From positions 25,710,851-25,774,850 of the forward strand of contig CM043875.1 in the NCBI GenBank assembly GCA_023846275.1: a stretch of DNA of 64,000 nucleotides, read 5' to 3'. The notes beneath the pieces are model-generated. The model saw only the letters and a program-made list of their open reading frames with translations. It was not told where the DNA came from and did not search any database. A program made the translations under genes and the position numbers. Shown piece after piece: positions 34,621 through 48,900 of this stretch. The DNA comes from Vanilla planifolia. Lineage: Eukaryota > Streptophyta > Magnoliopsida > Asparagales > Orchidaceae. Position 1 is the first letter of the stretch; the number at the start of each line of letters is the position of its first letter.

Positions 34621-37600
34621 TCTTCGGGCCAACATTCAAATAGATGGGGATCAACATTAGTGAATTCTGAAAGGAGAATGCTATTTGCCTTGGTATCTAG
34701 AAGGGAGGATGGATGTGAAGTGGATCTTCACCCATCATTGACCACGAGTAATGGAGTAAATTAGATTACCCATGTTACAAAATTAACCATTGTACATAGA
34801 TTTAAGTATTATTCAATTTGAATTAAAAAAATTAACTAAACTAACAACAATGAGTTAGTTCAACTCTAATTGGTAAATTTGGTTTAATTTTTACTATAAT
34901 GTTTGATTTTTTTAATTTTTAGTTTTAAATCTTTATTTCTATTTTAAAAATTAAATTTTCTTATATGTTGTTATTTCCATTTAATTAATTCAATTTTATG
35001 ATTTTTTTTTTGTTCCAATAATAGTATTTAATCTATTAACCTAAGTCATAATGTTATGTGTTTTTAATGTAGTTTGTTCTTAAATAACATATAATTTATC
35101 AATTCAGTTTAGCAAAGTCTAATTTGTCTCTATTTCTAAGTTTATATAATGGAAATTAATAGTTTCAACTAGTCTGATAATGAACCAACTGTATGCAATT
35201 GTACATTAAACATTAATATATAATGTGATCATAGGATGACTCAGTCAACCTCTTCAAGGTTAAAATCTCAATATTTTCATGGGAGTTATAGTTTAAAATG
35301 AACTTAATACACCCTTGAAATGATATTTAAATATGTTGAGTTTCTAAAATGAATAAGACAAAAGAGAATTAGTATGTAGTATGCCTTGACAAGCCTTTAT
35401 ATAACTAAGCCAAATACTTTATTGATAATAACCTCAGTGAATCATGGAAACTATATATGATTTCTCTCCTTTAGTAGTATAAGCACATGTTTGTGTGATC
35501 CCTTGATGCACTAGGCATCGAGTGGAGGTCGCACCTAACACTACCTCAACCTTTTACACGACTTCACCAATTAAGTAAAAGAAGCAACACAAGAGAGAGG
35601 ATAGATTCAAAGATATTTGATGGATTAAAGTTCAAAGGAGATAGTAGACTTATTAATATTATCAAATATAATAAATTTAATTAAAGAAAGATTTTATGAA
35701 TTATATTAATTTGTAATAAACTATGAAAAAATTCTAAAAAATTATACCTCTTAAAAAAAAAAAGGTTTCGATAGATGAGAAATCAATTTTAAATAGTGAG
35801 GTTCAAATTATTAAGAATCTAATGATACAGATTTTTTAAAAATCTAATATGAATCGATGATAAATTGAAGTGCTCAAGTAATAAAAAATATTGTTGAAAA
35901 TATTTTTAAAAAAAATATTAAATTGTTAGATGACTTTAAGAAATTTTAAAAATCGAAAAACAATACCTTTTATTAGGACTCTAACATTATTAATTTTATC
36001 AAAATTAGATATATCTCATTCATAAAATAGAATATCAAACTTAGAAGAAAAATAATATTAATTTATTATTCATATGATTTTAAGATAAGTAAAATTATTA
36101 AAAACATCAAATGATGTAAAAAAAATGTTAATTTTCTAACATATAAAGCTCTAGGAGTAGAAAATTTTAAAATCAATTAACAAAATTTTCGAGGTTGTTT
36201 GGATCTAAAAATTTAAGAAATACCATTAGGCCTAAGGTTTTAATTAAACTAGAATATTAATATTTGATTTTTATTATTTTTCCTAAACTTTAATAGCAAA
36301 GCACATGAAATAGCCATCGGATCTCAACTGATGGCGAGAGAACGACTAATGAGGAGTTACCCAATGGTGGCAATAAATTCTTTCAAACATTTGAGAGAGA
36401 GGAAAGCTCGAGAAGAATGAGAGGAGAACTAAAAAAATTAGAGGAAAAAATCTATATAAATGTAATTATCTCTATGAGAAAAGAATTTTGGGAAAAAGAA
36501 AACATTATTATGAGTTTAAATTCGAGTAAAATTTCTTGGAGAATAGAAGTAGAAGAAAGTGAATTTAGAAAAATTGCTATGTGGCCAAGCAATAGGGGGA
36601 AGAGGATTTTTAAAGCTTCAGTAAAATTGTGCGAGAGAATATTCAAAATCATAGGCATAATTATTATTTCAAAAATTTAAGATATGCATTTATAAATCTT
36701 ATGTTACATATGATTGATGATTAAGATATACAACCTAATAGTTTTAGTATCTAAAATTGATTAATTTATAAAAGGATAACGTATGATGTTATGACATGGT
36801 CATTAATTTGTATGTTGTGTTCAGAATAATCATATTCATCACATATTATTTTATCATATTTTTATTTTTATATATAATATCAAATTGTTATGTATGCAAC
36901 TTTATTATGAATATTAACATGAGAGTAGGAAAAAATTATAACAATTTTGGAAATTATTAAAATAGCTTAGAAAATATAAAAGTACAAAAATGAGAAATGT
37001 ATGAACCATAATCATGAGAAAAGGAACAATGTTCGAAAGGTTTTTAGATAAGTAATAAAATTTATGAAAGTATATTCAAAAAAGAAGGATCCCAAAAGGA
37101 TACAAATTAATAATGAGAGAATTAACTTATGATGCCCAACTTTGTAGTGTAATCTTAAGACTAAATAAGCTTAAAAAAAGAGTCAAATAACAAATAGCAA
37201 GGAAAATGAAAGAAAATCATATTAAAAGAATTATAAAAAAAATTGTCATTTGTACAAGCATGACTAAATTTGAATTATTTAATTTGTTATAATTGTTAAA
37301 TTTTATGTTTATATGAAAATTTTAGACCTAAAATATAGCATAACTTAACATGTAATGATCAGTATATATAAGAAGTTAGCTTGTTGAGCAAGTATTTGTT
37401 TGCTCTATTTATTTAAATTCAATATTACAATAAATGTTGAAACACAATATTAGATCTCAAAATAGTAATGAGTAAAAGATAATTTATTACTTCACTATTT
37501 TATTATTACACAAAATATCATATAATAGATTTTGAACTATTGTGTTATATCATATATTATTATGTCAAGAAACCATTTTAGTTAAATTTATATACAGTTG

Positions 37601-39842
37601 TTAATATTATCCTATTACAAAATAATTTTAAATATAACTTGTTAAAATGAAAAGATTTGTTATTCTTATAGTTTTGTGAGCAAATATTTAATTAAAGATT
37701 TTATCTTATTAAAAAACAAAATTAAATATATGTTTTCAAAAGAGTAAATGGTTTTACTCTATCTTGATAAAAAAAAACAGAGGTCCCTTGTATTTTGATT
37801 TATTCTTTTTACAAAAATAGGAAAGAGTCTTATAACAAAAAAAAAATTCAAATATAATTTTCTTTTTCAAATTAAATTAAAAAATTCAAACTAAATAATG
37901 TATATAGTTTTTCCTTGATTTTTTTAATTAACAAGGACTTTTGAATAGTGATCCACTTCAACAAATTAGCTTTCTATTATTTTTTTCTTCTCATTTGGGG
38001 CAATTATGCAAGCATTCTAAACAACTAAAAGGAATACTTAGGTTGCCTTCCAAGTTAATGTTAGGAAAAATTCATTAACTTTTTTTAAGAAACAAAAAAA
38101 TAATTTCCAATAAATATTTTGTTAAAAAAATATATTTTCGTATAACCATGCATTGATGCAAGCTAAGTTATAATAATATCAATGCTTTGTTGATATAAAA
38201 TATATATTTAGTTGTATAAAATACACTGTATTATGAAATCACTCTGAAACTTTTACAATCTCACATAAAATATTTTAAAAAACATTTAAATGATCCATAG
38301 GCAAACTCTTGATATACAGAGATTGTATCTAAATAATGATAAATGGAAAAATATAAATTTAGTTGGCATGGATTACAATGATAAATAAACAAAATACAAT
38401 TCAAATTGAAATGATATTTTAAATTACGAAAATTAATTGGAAAAATTTCACAAAAAAGGAGTAATGATATAAGAAGAAATATAATATTTCATAGTTAATG
38501 GTACAATTAATTTTACATTAAATTTTAAAAAGTTTAAATTTTTAAATTATGTTACCAACAATGCATTTGCCTTCAAACAAGAATAGGGTTTCAATTTATG
38601 TGTTCATTAGAATTGACATGTTCTATAATTGTGGGTTATTTGTACATACATGAATTACTTAATTATATTGATGTTTTACTCATTATATAACTAATTAGAT
38701 ATAATTTTTGCATTCTTGTAATATGATTTAGTATAATTTTTGGTATAATCGCAATAAAAAGCAGTGCAAAAAAAATATTAAGTAATATCAATTAAAAACA
38801 TCAAAAGATGTACATCAATGGCGGGAAAAAAGTAAAAATACAAATAAATTCATAATATGATTCTAATATTTATATGAAAAACTTAAATTTATTTGCATTC
38901 ATAACAAAATATTTGCTAAAATTCATTTCAAAGTATATTCCTACTATGTTTAAAAATGCTAAAAAAAAATACGCATAATTCAATACATATAATACACACT
39001 TTTTTATATAAAATTAAAATACAAGTCAAACACAAATATTCAAAACTAATGCTAAATACATGAGAAATATGCTTGCAATATACACAAAAAAAAAAAAACA
39101 AATACCTCAATATGTGCAAGCATAAATAAAAAAAAAAGAACATATTATAAAAAAATTGTAATAAAATTCTTATAAATCATATTACAAACAAAGAAAATCC
39201 TAATAAAATGTTGGAGTGATTCTTGTAGAGAAGCCAATGTCCAAGTTAATGCTTCTTAGTATAATATGGGTGCTAGTAAGTGATCAGAGAAAGAATAAGT
39301 GACGATAGTTAATATCAAGTCGAGAAAAGGAGATGAGTGACTAATGGGACGAGTGATTTTAGAACTTATTCCCTATATGAATGCCATGTGAGTACAAAGA
39401 TGTAAATCAACCAAATAAGAATGATGAAAAAAATGAATTAAAGATTAGAGATTAAGAATTATCTTTTGAAGAATCAACAGATGATCCAACGGGAAACTAA
39501 CAAGCATAAACAAACTTAGCAAAAATATCAAAATATATACATATATATATATACATATATATATTGAAAGGTGGTGAAAGTTTTACAGAATATAACGCGA
39601 AAAAAATGGGTAACATCACCCATAACAAAGGAAACACAACTAGGAAACATCCACTAGGAAAGAACAACTGTAGCAAACTTCAATACAAAGATCAAAAGAT
39701 TGCATAATGTACAGGTTCTCAATGAATAAGATCTCAGTTGCTTAATGAAGCATGCTAAAACTGAAGTACAATAAAGGCTCAAAAGAGCTTGAAGGCGACA
39801 GCATAAACATCCTCAATGAAAATAAACAAGAGAAACTTACAG
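34621..39842. other. Intergenic AT-rich DNA, 3' side of the zinc-finger gene
   Basis: No protein-coding region recognised. Overlapping ORFs on both strands at 36417-36680 look like chance in purine-rich DNA. It contains small TA/CA-type runs (39537-39563) and long A runs. The 3' UTR and polyadenylation site of the - strand gene must lie near the upper end, but I cannot place them. Confidence 0.5.
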
Positions 39843-39912
39843 CTATGAGGGTTTTGTCTTGAACCCTGGTTTTGAAATGCGTCTCAAAACTTCTACTCTC
39901 TTTTTGATCTCC
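39843..39912 (-). CDS. Zinc-finger gene terminal exon with stop
   Basis: Completes Arg, then EIKKRVEVLRRISKPGFKTK, PS and TAG; acceptor ctctttgcag. Basic cytosolic tail of the family (usually ...TQELRRISR.GRKTKPS). Confidence 0.88.
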
Positions 39913-42900
39913 CTGCAAAGAGACAACATCATAAGTATCACTCAAAAACAGCCGAGTAATAGCAACTGAAGAAACAAACCTTTGGTGTAAAAAAGCCACA
40001 ACATAGAACAAAGGTAGCAGCATCAACACCAATATGCATACAGCCAGGTAGAACAGACTTAGTTCCTTCTACATTAACAGAAAACAACCACCATGTGTTA
40101 ATATGCATACAGCCAAGTAGAATACACTTGATTCCTTCTACACAAAACATGAAGCTGGTTCATTTAACATTATGTACTCCATTCTTCTATGATATGATAT
40201 GCCTTCAGCTTTGGATGATGATCTATCTCTTGATAGCAAGATATCTACACTGAATGAAGGAATTTAGATGTCTCGATACAAACAGAACGCAAATGGTGAT
40301 CTATCTAAGATTTCTTCATGATATGATATAGAATTGAAGAAAATATTTAGATGTCTCCATACGAATTGAAATCAAATGCATCATATCAAGTTAGTATAGC
40401 AAACAACTGTTCCCATTTTTTCATATAAAAAATACCAGTCGTGTGAAAACAATTGTTCTAGAGGAAGCTCTTGTTGTCCCTCAAACAGATAAGAAGGGGA
40501 AGCCCAGTGCCACAAGGCTCCAACAAGTACAGGGTCCAAGGAAGTGTAGAACCAAAAGGTTCTAAACATATTCATTTTCATCTTACATTGTTCTAAGAGA
40601 TCTCTATAACTTGAAGCCAAAACAATTTTACTGTTGTGTCAACACTTCCTAAAGGATAGAACTAAATGAAAGTGGAGATCTTCCATTACCTTTCTTCCTC
40701 GGGAAAATGGCTTTTTCCCTCTACTACATGTGTGAGCATCGCAAAATTGATGTAAGAAAAACTCTGCAATCACAATATCATCAATATAATCAAATGCCAG
40801 TATCCTCAAACTTCAATGAAATCCAAATTAAAAATAGTGTACCATGAAGACGGCTCGCTGATTTATCGTTGTCTAGTGGAAAACAACTATCTGCAAGGCT
40901 CTGCAACCAGGAGAATGAACCGGATTTTTAGAAATAGTAAATAGACATGGTTAACCTTCTATTTAATTGTTAGACAATTTTATCAGTCTCCACCAGAATT
41001 GGACATTTTTATTCAGTTAAAATAGTTCGTTAATTGTACCAAGTGAAGCAGCTCAACCAGAGGCAAATTTCATCAAACATGGTTTTGATATTTTAGGCAA
41101 GCAACCTTATCAAAGAAGCATAGATTGACCTAATTTCCATATTCAATAGTCACACGGTATCATCTACATGCACAATGGCAAACAAAAAGACAAGAATAAA
41201 AAGAAATGTGTGATCTCCATCTTCGAATTAAATCATATAAATAGTTATTTCTAGAAAAAGTAAAACGCTGCTGAGAAAGGGATTGTTATGCAAAATGACC
41301 TCACAAAGATGCCGGTTCCTTGCTGCTGCTGCAGGATTACATTTGGTCTTGACCTTCTTAGATTCTATGAAGTCGCAATGCAGAGCTCCACATAAATCTG
41401 CTAAGCATCGGCTTTGACTCTGCACAAGTATATATGAATATATATGAGAAAGATTCAATTCTTAAGAAAGAGAAAACTGAGAAACAAAAAAAAAAAAAAA
41501 AAAGAAAAACTTGCTGCATGCATCTAGTTTCACTGAAAAAAAGACAAATGAACAGCAAGTAGACCAGCCGTTTAGTGTTATGATTCAAAATTGCTTCAAT
41601 ACTGGTTGATTTTCAGTAAATTGAAATTTGCCAAAGAAGCTACTTTCCGATAAAATTCACAAGACTTCATATCTCCACGGTCTCGATATTCTTCAAATAC
41701 TTTCATAATAGATCGAAAAATGCCTTTTTTCAAAACTCAAATCTGAATACATTTAAGGATGCAATGACCCAAAATATTCAATAAATTATAGGAATGTAAA
41801 TGAATCTATCTTGCCGGGCTATTTCAGCTAGAAAAGCATCAAAAGCACATGCTAATTACTCAAACAGAAGAATACAGTTATGTGCAATGGCTGTTAGCTT
41901 CTGTTTGAGGGTGTCATCATCTGTTGAATTGTTGGGCATCTCAAATGGGTAAAGTGTCCATAGGTTTGTGCCATGGGTTTTCAACAAGTCCTTCGCCTCG
42001 GTAATAACTTATATCCATGCTCAAATGCATATATAAATACTGATCTTACAAAAAAATTATATCAGCAAAAATCTTTTCCACAAAAAAAGGCATAAAATTT
42101 AGGATTCATGTAACAAACATTGGGGAGATATACTGCTCAAAAATAATGATACTGACTATGGGAATTCATCACCGAAAGAAAACAAGGACATATAGCTATC
42201 AATGAGCATAATCTGTACATTATTAAGCAAATTTTGATGTCTGTTCTCAAAATGCTGATCAAGGAACTTCTCTGCACGAAAGCTTTTCTTGCAAAAGCCA
42301 CAGCGCCACTCATTTGTATCCACATGAACTTTGTGCAGCTCTTGTTCTCGGAACATGTCATTATCAGGATGCAACCTACATCTTTGGGGAAGTTGGTATT
42401 CTTCCTCGTTCACAAACGGCATCAAATACTGCAATATGCATAGAAAATTTGTATATGTAGACCTAAAATTATGTTCAAAAAGAGCAGGCTAATGTTCCCA
42501 GTAGCTTCTTAACTCACCTCCTCAATAGCCTTCCAGGCTGCTCTACTCCTTTCTCTTGAACAATGTACTTCATATCTTCGTCCAGCTTCCTGCTTAAGAG
42601 TTCTGAACTAAAAAATTAAACAATATTTTTAAATAAAAGCTGATAAGTAATTTGGCTGAGTGTTTCAATCTATAACTCCTAAAACAATTGGCTTCCAGTA
42701 ACCACTTCCAGCTTAAAGCATGGATTTTTAACTGCTACAAGTTCAGTTTAATTTCTTATAAAATAGTAATATATCAAGAACGGATTGAGGATACACATAT
42801 CATAAAACAATTTCAGGTTGCCATGCTTCCAGAACAGATAACAATAGGGAAAACTTTTGGAAGATTGAAATCTTGCTTAGGAGATGATAAGTAAATTGAT

Positions 42901-45900
42901 ATAGCTATGGTAAAGTTCATAAACTTTTTTGTTGCAATTTCAGATACAAGATATAAAAGCACAAACAGAAAAAAGCATTTGCATACAACTGTGGTAATAT
43001 TTATAAAATGGTGCCTAATTGACAAATAACAAGACAAATATTTTAACAAGCAAGCTCAATCTGGTTGGCTTAGCACCTTGATGCAACTGCTTCCTCAAGC
43101 TCCTAAAGAGACAGCAACAAAATGGAGAAAATTAGCGGAAAAAAAAACACTTCAGAAAATGGACAAACGTCAAGTACACAGCAAGTGTTGGCACTGTCAA
43201 CATCATATTTGCATGTACATTTCAGTAAACCATGAGGCAGATTAGTTATAAACATCAAAATAAAATACTAAATGGAAGCAGAAAAGATGAGAAAAAAAGG
43301 TTAAAGATATTGCCAGCCTTATACCTTTACTCTGTGTCGAGCAAACAAACCCGTGCAATGGTTAGTAGCATGCTGAGAGCAAGAAATAATGAAGGGACCC
43401 CTTTTTCTTTTGAAGCTATAAACTTAAAGAACAATTTAGTGCAGTAGGTTGGGGTAAATTTTTAAGCTTAGAAAATCATACAGTACACAGTCTAGAGGTC
43501 ATATGCAAAATGTCAGTCAATATAAATATTGCCAATAACCTATTTTACTAAATCGATCATATCATGTGAAAATAATTAAGCTACAAATACAAAGCCAATG
43601 AGCTAGTGAGCGAATGAGCTACAAAGCTCATAAGCAAATCAAGATCTATCAAGCTCAAGTCAAATCCCCAGAGGGGACCTACCTTCCCCACAAGTTAGAG
43701 CGGATTGACCTACACATAAACCGAAAGAGAGAGCAGGACAAAAAAGGGATTGATCTCATACACTAACTCATCCATTGATTTAAGTATATTCATCTCGAAT
43801 GAAATATCAAAATGCGGATGTGCTGACATAAAAACAACCGTAGGGTGATGGCCTATATTTGAGGCCTAGGCTCCCAGTACTTGCAAATGATAAGAGATCA
43901 GATTAGATCGAGGCGACATGTGGCTTTAGGCAGGGATGTCCCTTATCCCCCTATCTTTTCATTATTTGTTCAAAGTTACTATTTCTTTTATTCATCAGAG
44001 TATTTTGGTTGGTACTCCTATTGGGCTATGGGTGTCCACTCCCAACCCACTTCTAGAGAGGTCCCTATCTTTTGACCTAACTTTCAAGTAAACTCTTGTA
44101 ATTTCAAAAATAAGCATTCATTCCTAGTTTCATAAAAAAAAAAAAAGAAATAATTCCTTGAAATTATAATGCTGTCAAGGTATATTATTAAAATATTTTT
44201 TCCAAAAACCACACTTTCCTACCTAGTCAAGTTAGTAGAAATAGTGTCGTAATAGCAATAAGCAACAATAGCAAAGGAAAAGGAACAACTGCAGTGGGAA
44301 ACTAAAGTGCTGGACGAAAAAGCAACTATGGTGACGAATGCAGAGGCAATAGAGGTGGAGGCAAAGCAGTTGTGACAGCAAATGCAGGAGGCAAAAAAGC
44401 GGCTATGGTGTCTAAGGGGGAGATGGGAGAGTCAGACAACGGGCAGGTTAAAGAGTGGGAATGATAAGCAAATGAGAAGGCATGGTAGGCTACTATTATT
44501 ATGTCCTTCAATTTACAAATTTTGTGCCACTATCATGCACACAATGATATGAAAATTCTAGAATCTAATGAAGGGTTATAAGTTGATATGCAAAAAACAA
44601 GAAAGACACTTCAAAATATGCCTTCTTTACAAAAAAAATTACTACAAAATTCATATGAAATTAGATAACCTTCACAAGCATCCATTACTAATGCATATTG
44701 GGCCCCAGGAAACTTTTTAAATTGAAGGGATGAGAAGGCTTGGGAATTTTTGGCTACTTATTTTAAGCTACAATTTCGTTGAAGAATTGCATGAATAAGA
44801 GCATTCAAAATGCAAATCAAATTTTCTCTCTTATTCTAATAAAAGAAAGTCAAGGAACACCATCTTTAGTCTATAATATAAAGATAACAACAGGATTTCA
44901 CCAAAAACATATTGGCTTAAAGAACAATAATGGAAAGCAACAAGAACGTCTTAAACCTATAAGGCCAATCATATGAAGCTTTTGATGTCGTTGCATTTCA
45001 TCAAGTAATAGCTCTTCAACAAAATATAAGAAAACAAGTCAAGTCTTTTCTATTAATAAAACGCTAGAATAATTTTATTTAATTTTTCTCTTATTCATAA
45101 AATGTGTTTACTAAATTATTTTGTCTCATAGTAAAATTAATCTTGGATAAAAACAAGCGTCAAACAATAAATGAGATGCAGACAACATAATCTTGGATGA
45201 TTCAAGGAGAGTTCCACCCCAACCATGTTCAAAGATGATTCCTTTAATTGATAATGAACCTAACAACTCTTACAAAGTGTTTTTTTAATAAAGACCAAAT
45301 CATGAGGGAGCTTGAAATTGAACATGAATTCTCTCCACAATATTCTTATCTAGTTAATGAGTTAACCTTATCTCATTAAGAGGCTCACTTTCCTATTATC
45401 AAGGCATGGTTGATCATAAGGATCACATCGTCATGTTTTAGTATCAACTTATTTTGTGTTCTATAGGGCATCATGTGTTGTTTGTTCACATAAATCTAAC
45501 AAGGATAAGTTCATGATTTGTTCTTAGTATTCTCCTATGCATGTGATATAAAATGTGAAAGACAAATACTACAAAAGGTTGTGAATGATATTTAATCAAT
45601 TGTTAAGCAACTATTTTGTAAAACAAAATTTTTTTTAAACACATCAAAGTTAAAATAACAACTAAAGAAACATAAATCTGAAAAAAAAATAACAAATAGA
45701 AAAGTGCACACATAAAACTTTTAGGTGGTTCTAACTAGTGCCAATGTCTACCCCCAATTAACCTGATTGGGCTTCCAATAATTGCTCCCTTTTGTTGTAA
45801 CAGATAAGGATAAATTATATACAGCATAGTGCTCAGTGGAGACACCAAAAATAGTGACCTATTATAAGAATAAGCTCTTTATAGTTCAATACATAAGTCT

Positions 45901-48900
45901 TATATCTCAAATCCCTTTCAACAAATGTGGCACAAACTAAATACAAAAGATGTTACTAATATAAGTAGCAAGAATTAAAGTACAGACGAGCAACCAAACA
46001 ATTTCAAAGTCAATGCACTTTCTAAAGCAGAAAATGAATTCCTCAGTTTAGCTCTTGGTTTAGCTTTTCATTTTCAAGTTCTTGATTTTGCAATATTTAT
46101 CATTAGTATATTATTCTAGAAATCAACAATTATTTATATAAGACATAATCTTTAACCAGATTATAAAGCTTACCTAAAAATACATTTTTGAAAAGCTCAA
46201 AATAGACATTATGCTCTCATAATCTAAATCGTACAAGTACATTGAGAACATTGTATAATGATGATAAGGTATGTACAATGATCGTCTTGACGATGCATCT
46301 ATTAGATCAGTTCATTCGTAGTAGTTCAAATGTATTGTACTTCTATGACAATGACATCGTATACTACAATAGAACAAAGTTATATGTGACCAAATTCTGA
46401 GCTCTTGGAAAAATATTATATAATGTAAGATTATATAGTACGATATATTATACAAGAAGCTCACATCAAATAAATAACTAACTTTTTTTAAAATAAACTC
46501 TTCAGTAAGTATGAATCATTTTGGTACAACATAAGTATTGTATAAGTATGACATAAATTAGTCCCAAATTTTGGCTAAGTCCAAAATTAGGTTTCATTTA
46601 TTAGATTGATCATATTATTTCGAAGATAGATAACCACCATATGATACATTTTTCATAAGAGATCAAACTCTCAAGAAAATGTCATACGCAATGATCATAC
46701 TTTATGAATGCTTGTATGATATAAATTTTAATTAGATTATCCCAATTATCAAGTTGATCATACTCATATAATATGATATTATTATATTCATATAGTAGTG
46801 ACCAAAATGTATGGAACTTAACGATTAATTTAATTTTAAATAGTTCTCATACGTTCATAAAAATTTCTTAATAACTCAACGTATTAAAATGATACACTTA
46901 TTGTTATAGTACGACAATAAGAAATCTGAAAAATATATAAACTAACACTTTAATACTAATCATACTAACTTGATGCATAGGTTAACCTAATACTTTTACA
47001 AAAATTCTTAACTGAACATACTAGTACAATATTACTATTATTATTGTATAACAACAAAGATTATGAAATATATAATTTAATAATTTTAATATAAATCATA
47101 CTAGTTCGATGAATTGATCATCTTAGTGCAAGATGAAAACAAAAGAGTAAGTCCACGTATTTATACGATAAATTTATCATACAACTACGATACTAAAGTG
47201 TAATAATTAAAGCATATACAAGTATAATGCATAGACTTCATATTGTACGATAACAAAAGTGAAAACAGATTAAAATGTATTATTGCGATACAATGATAGT
47301 GTATGCATTATAAGCACTAAAAATAAATTATATAAAATTTCACATGAACGTACAATTACAACACAAGGATTTCATACTATACGACATGTAGCATTTGCAA
47401 ATTAACATATACATCATACAAAGTTTATCTTGAGAGGAAATAAATGGGGTACTTATACGAAGCAATCTTTGTACTCATATGATTTTGGCAATAACTTTGC
47501 TCTTAGATATTAGACAACATGCGTACAAGGCCAATACCTCATATAACCTGATTCTAGTTTCTAACAGATTATCAACATTCATAGTTGTATGATGAAGATA
47601 TTGTACCTTACAATCCCATGATGACTTCATAACATAATTGAGATTTTAAGCCAAAATGCAAATAATTTGTTATGATATTGGGAATTATACTATACAACTA
47701 TTATGTAGTAAACAACAATGTTTTATTAAACATGATTTAAGCAATTTTTTAGTTGAAGTTTCTAAACTAAAGGCATGCATTAAACTTATAGAAACTTATA
47801 AAAATATTAACAAGGTCTTAATATAGTTCTAGTGAACTTAATAACTTAAGATGAGATTTAATAAGATAATACATAAGTCAAAGTATACAATACAATCATA
47901 ATTATGTCACTTTTGTAAAAGTTTAACATTCTAACCTCGTAATTGAGTAAAGATGCACAACTCCATGTTGATTACCATGTCATAGAGAGCTAGGTTCTCG
48001 ACTCTTTGATTTAAAAACTTACTAATGGGCAAACATCTCTAATCTTCATCCACTTCAAATGCAAGATCCTTTCTCCAAATAATATGCCAACTTTGACCAA
48101 GAGTTTTCAAACAAAATTAGCTACACTCAAAATTTAAATTGCATATTCATAAACTCAAACATCTACAATAATAATTAGCTTAGTTTTGTAATCATCATGT
48201 TTAAGAGTACAATAATCTCATTCTTGATAATTACAAAACTAATACTAGAAGAAATGATATTATAATAAGAGAATGATTAACATTTATGAGAATAAAAATA
48301 ATAGGAATAATTTACTGTCGCACAACTTTCAATTTATTTCAACAAATAAAACATCAAAATTTCCCAAAATTTCACATAGTAGTAGAATGATTTCACAAAT
48401 TTCACACAACAGTATATTTAAAACAAAAGATATTAGAATTTCACAAATTTCACACAATAACAGCACTTTCAGTATATAAGCATTCAAATAAATATAGTTT
48501 AAACATGTACAACCAATAACCATAGGTTATAACAACTCATAACAACTCAACTCCCCCTAAATATATGCTCTTGAAATTATACACCAAGTTCTCCCTCATT
48601 TTTGTAATCACTAAAATGGGTTAATTACACCAAAAATCAATCAAAGTCTTGTAAAGGCTTTTTGCAGATAATGGTCTGATAAAAATATCAACTAATTGGT
48701 CAGAAGAAGAAACATAGGATAATTGAATATATTTCTTCTCAACAAATTCTCTAATAAAATGATATATTATCTCAATGTGCTTAATGTCAGAATGTTGAAT
48801 ATGATTCTTTGATAGGCAAATCATACTAGCATTATCACAAAATACCAGGATATTGGTCAAATCTAAATCATAATATATTAGTTATTATTTAATCTATAGA

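Noticed and set aside
36417-36680. Overlapping ORFs on both strands (87 and 68 codons)
   Set aside because: Purine-rich DNA that lacks stops on both strands by composition; no homology recognised.
40381-40620. 79-codon - strand ORF between exons 7 and 8 of the zinc-finger gene
   Set aside because: Exons 7 and 8 join in phase and match the family without it. Treated as intron.
42137-42361. ORFs overlapping the finger exon in other frames and on the + strand
   Set aside because: Shadows of the real exon, which has the C2H2 signature.
44281-44460. GC-richer segment with repeated gca/ggc words
   Set aside because: Looked like a coding relic, but neither strand gives a recognisable protein; the proline-rich - strand ORF is probably composition.
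48273-48523. ORFs with repeated ISQISHN / LCEICEI words on opposite strands
   Set aside because: Produced by the direct repeats in the LTR U3, not by a gene.
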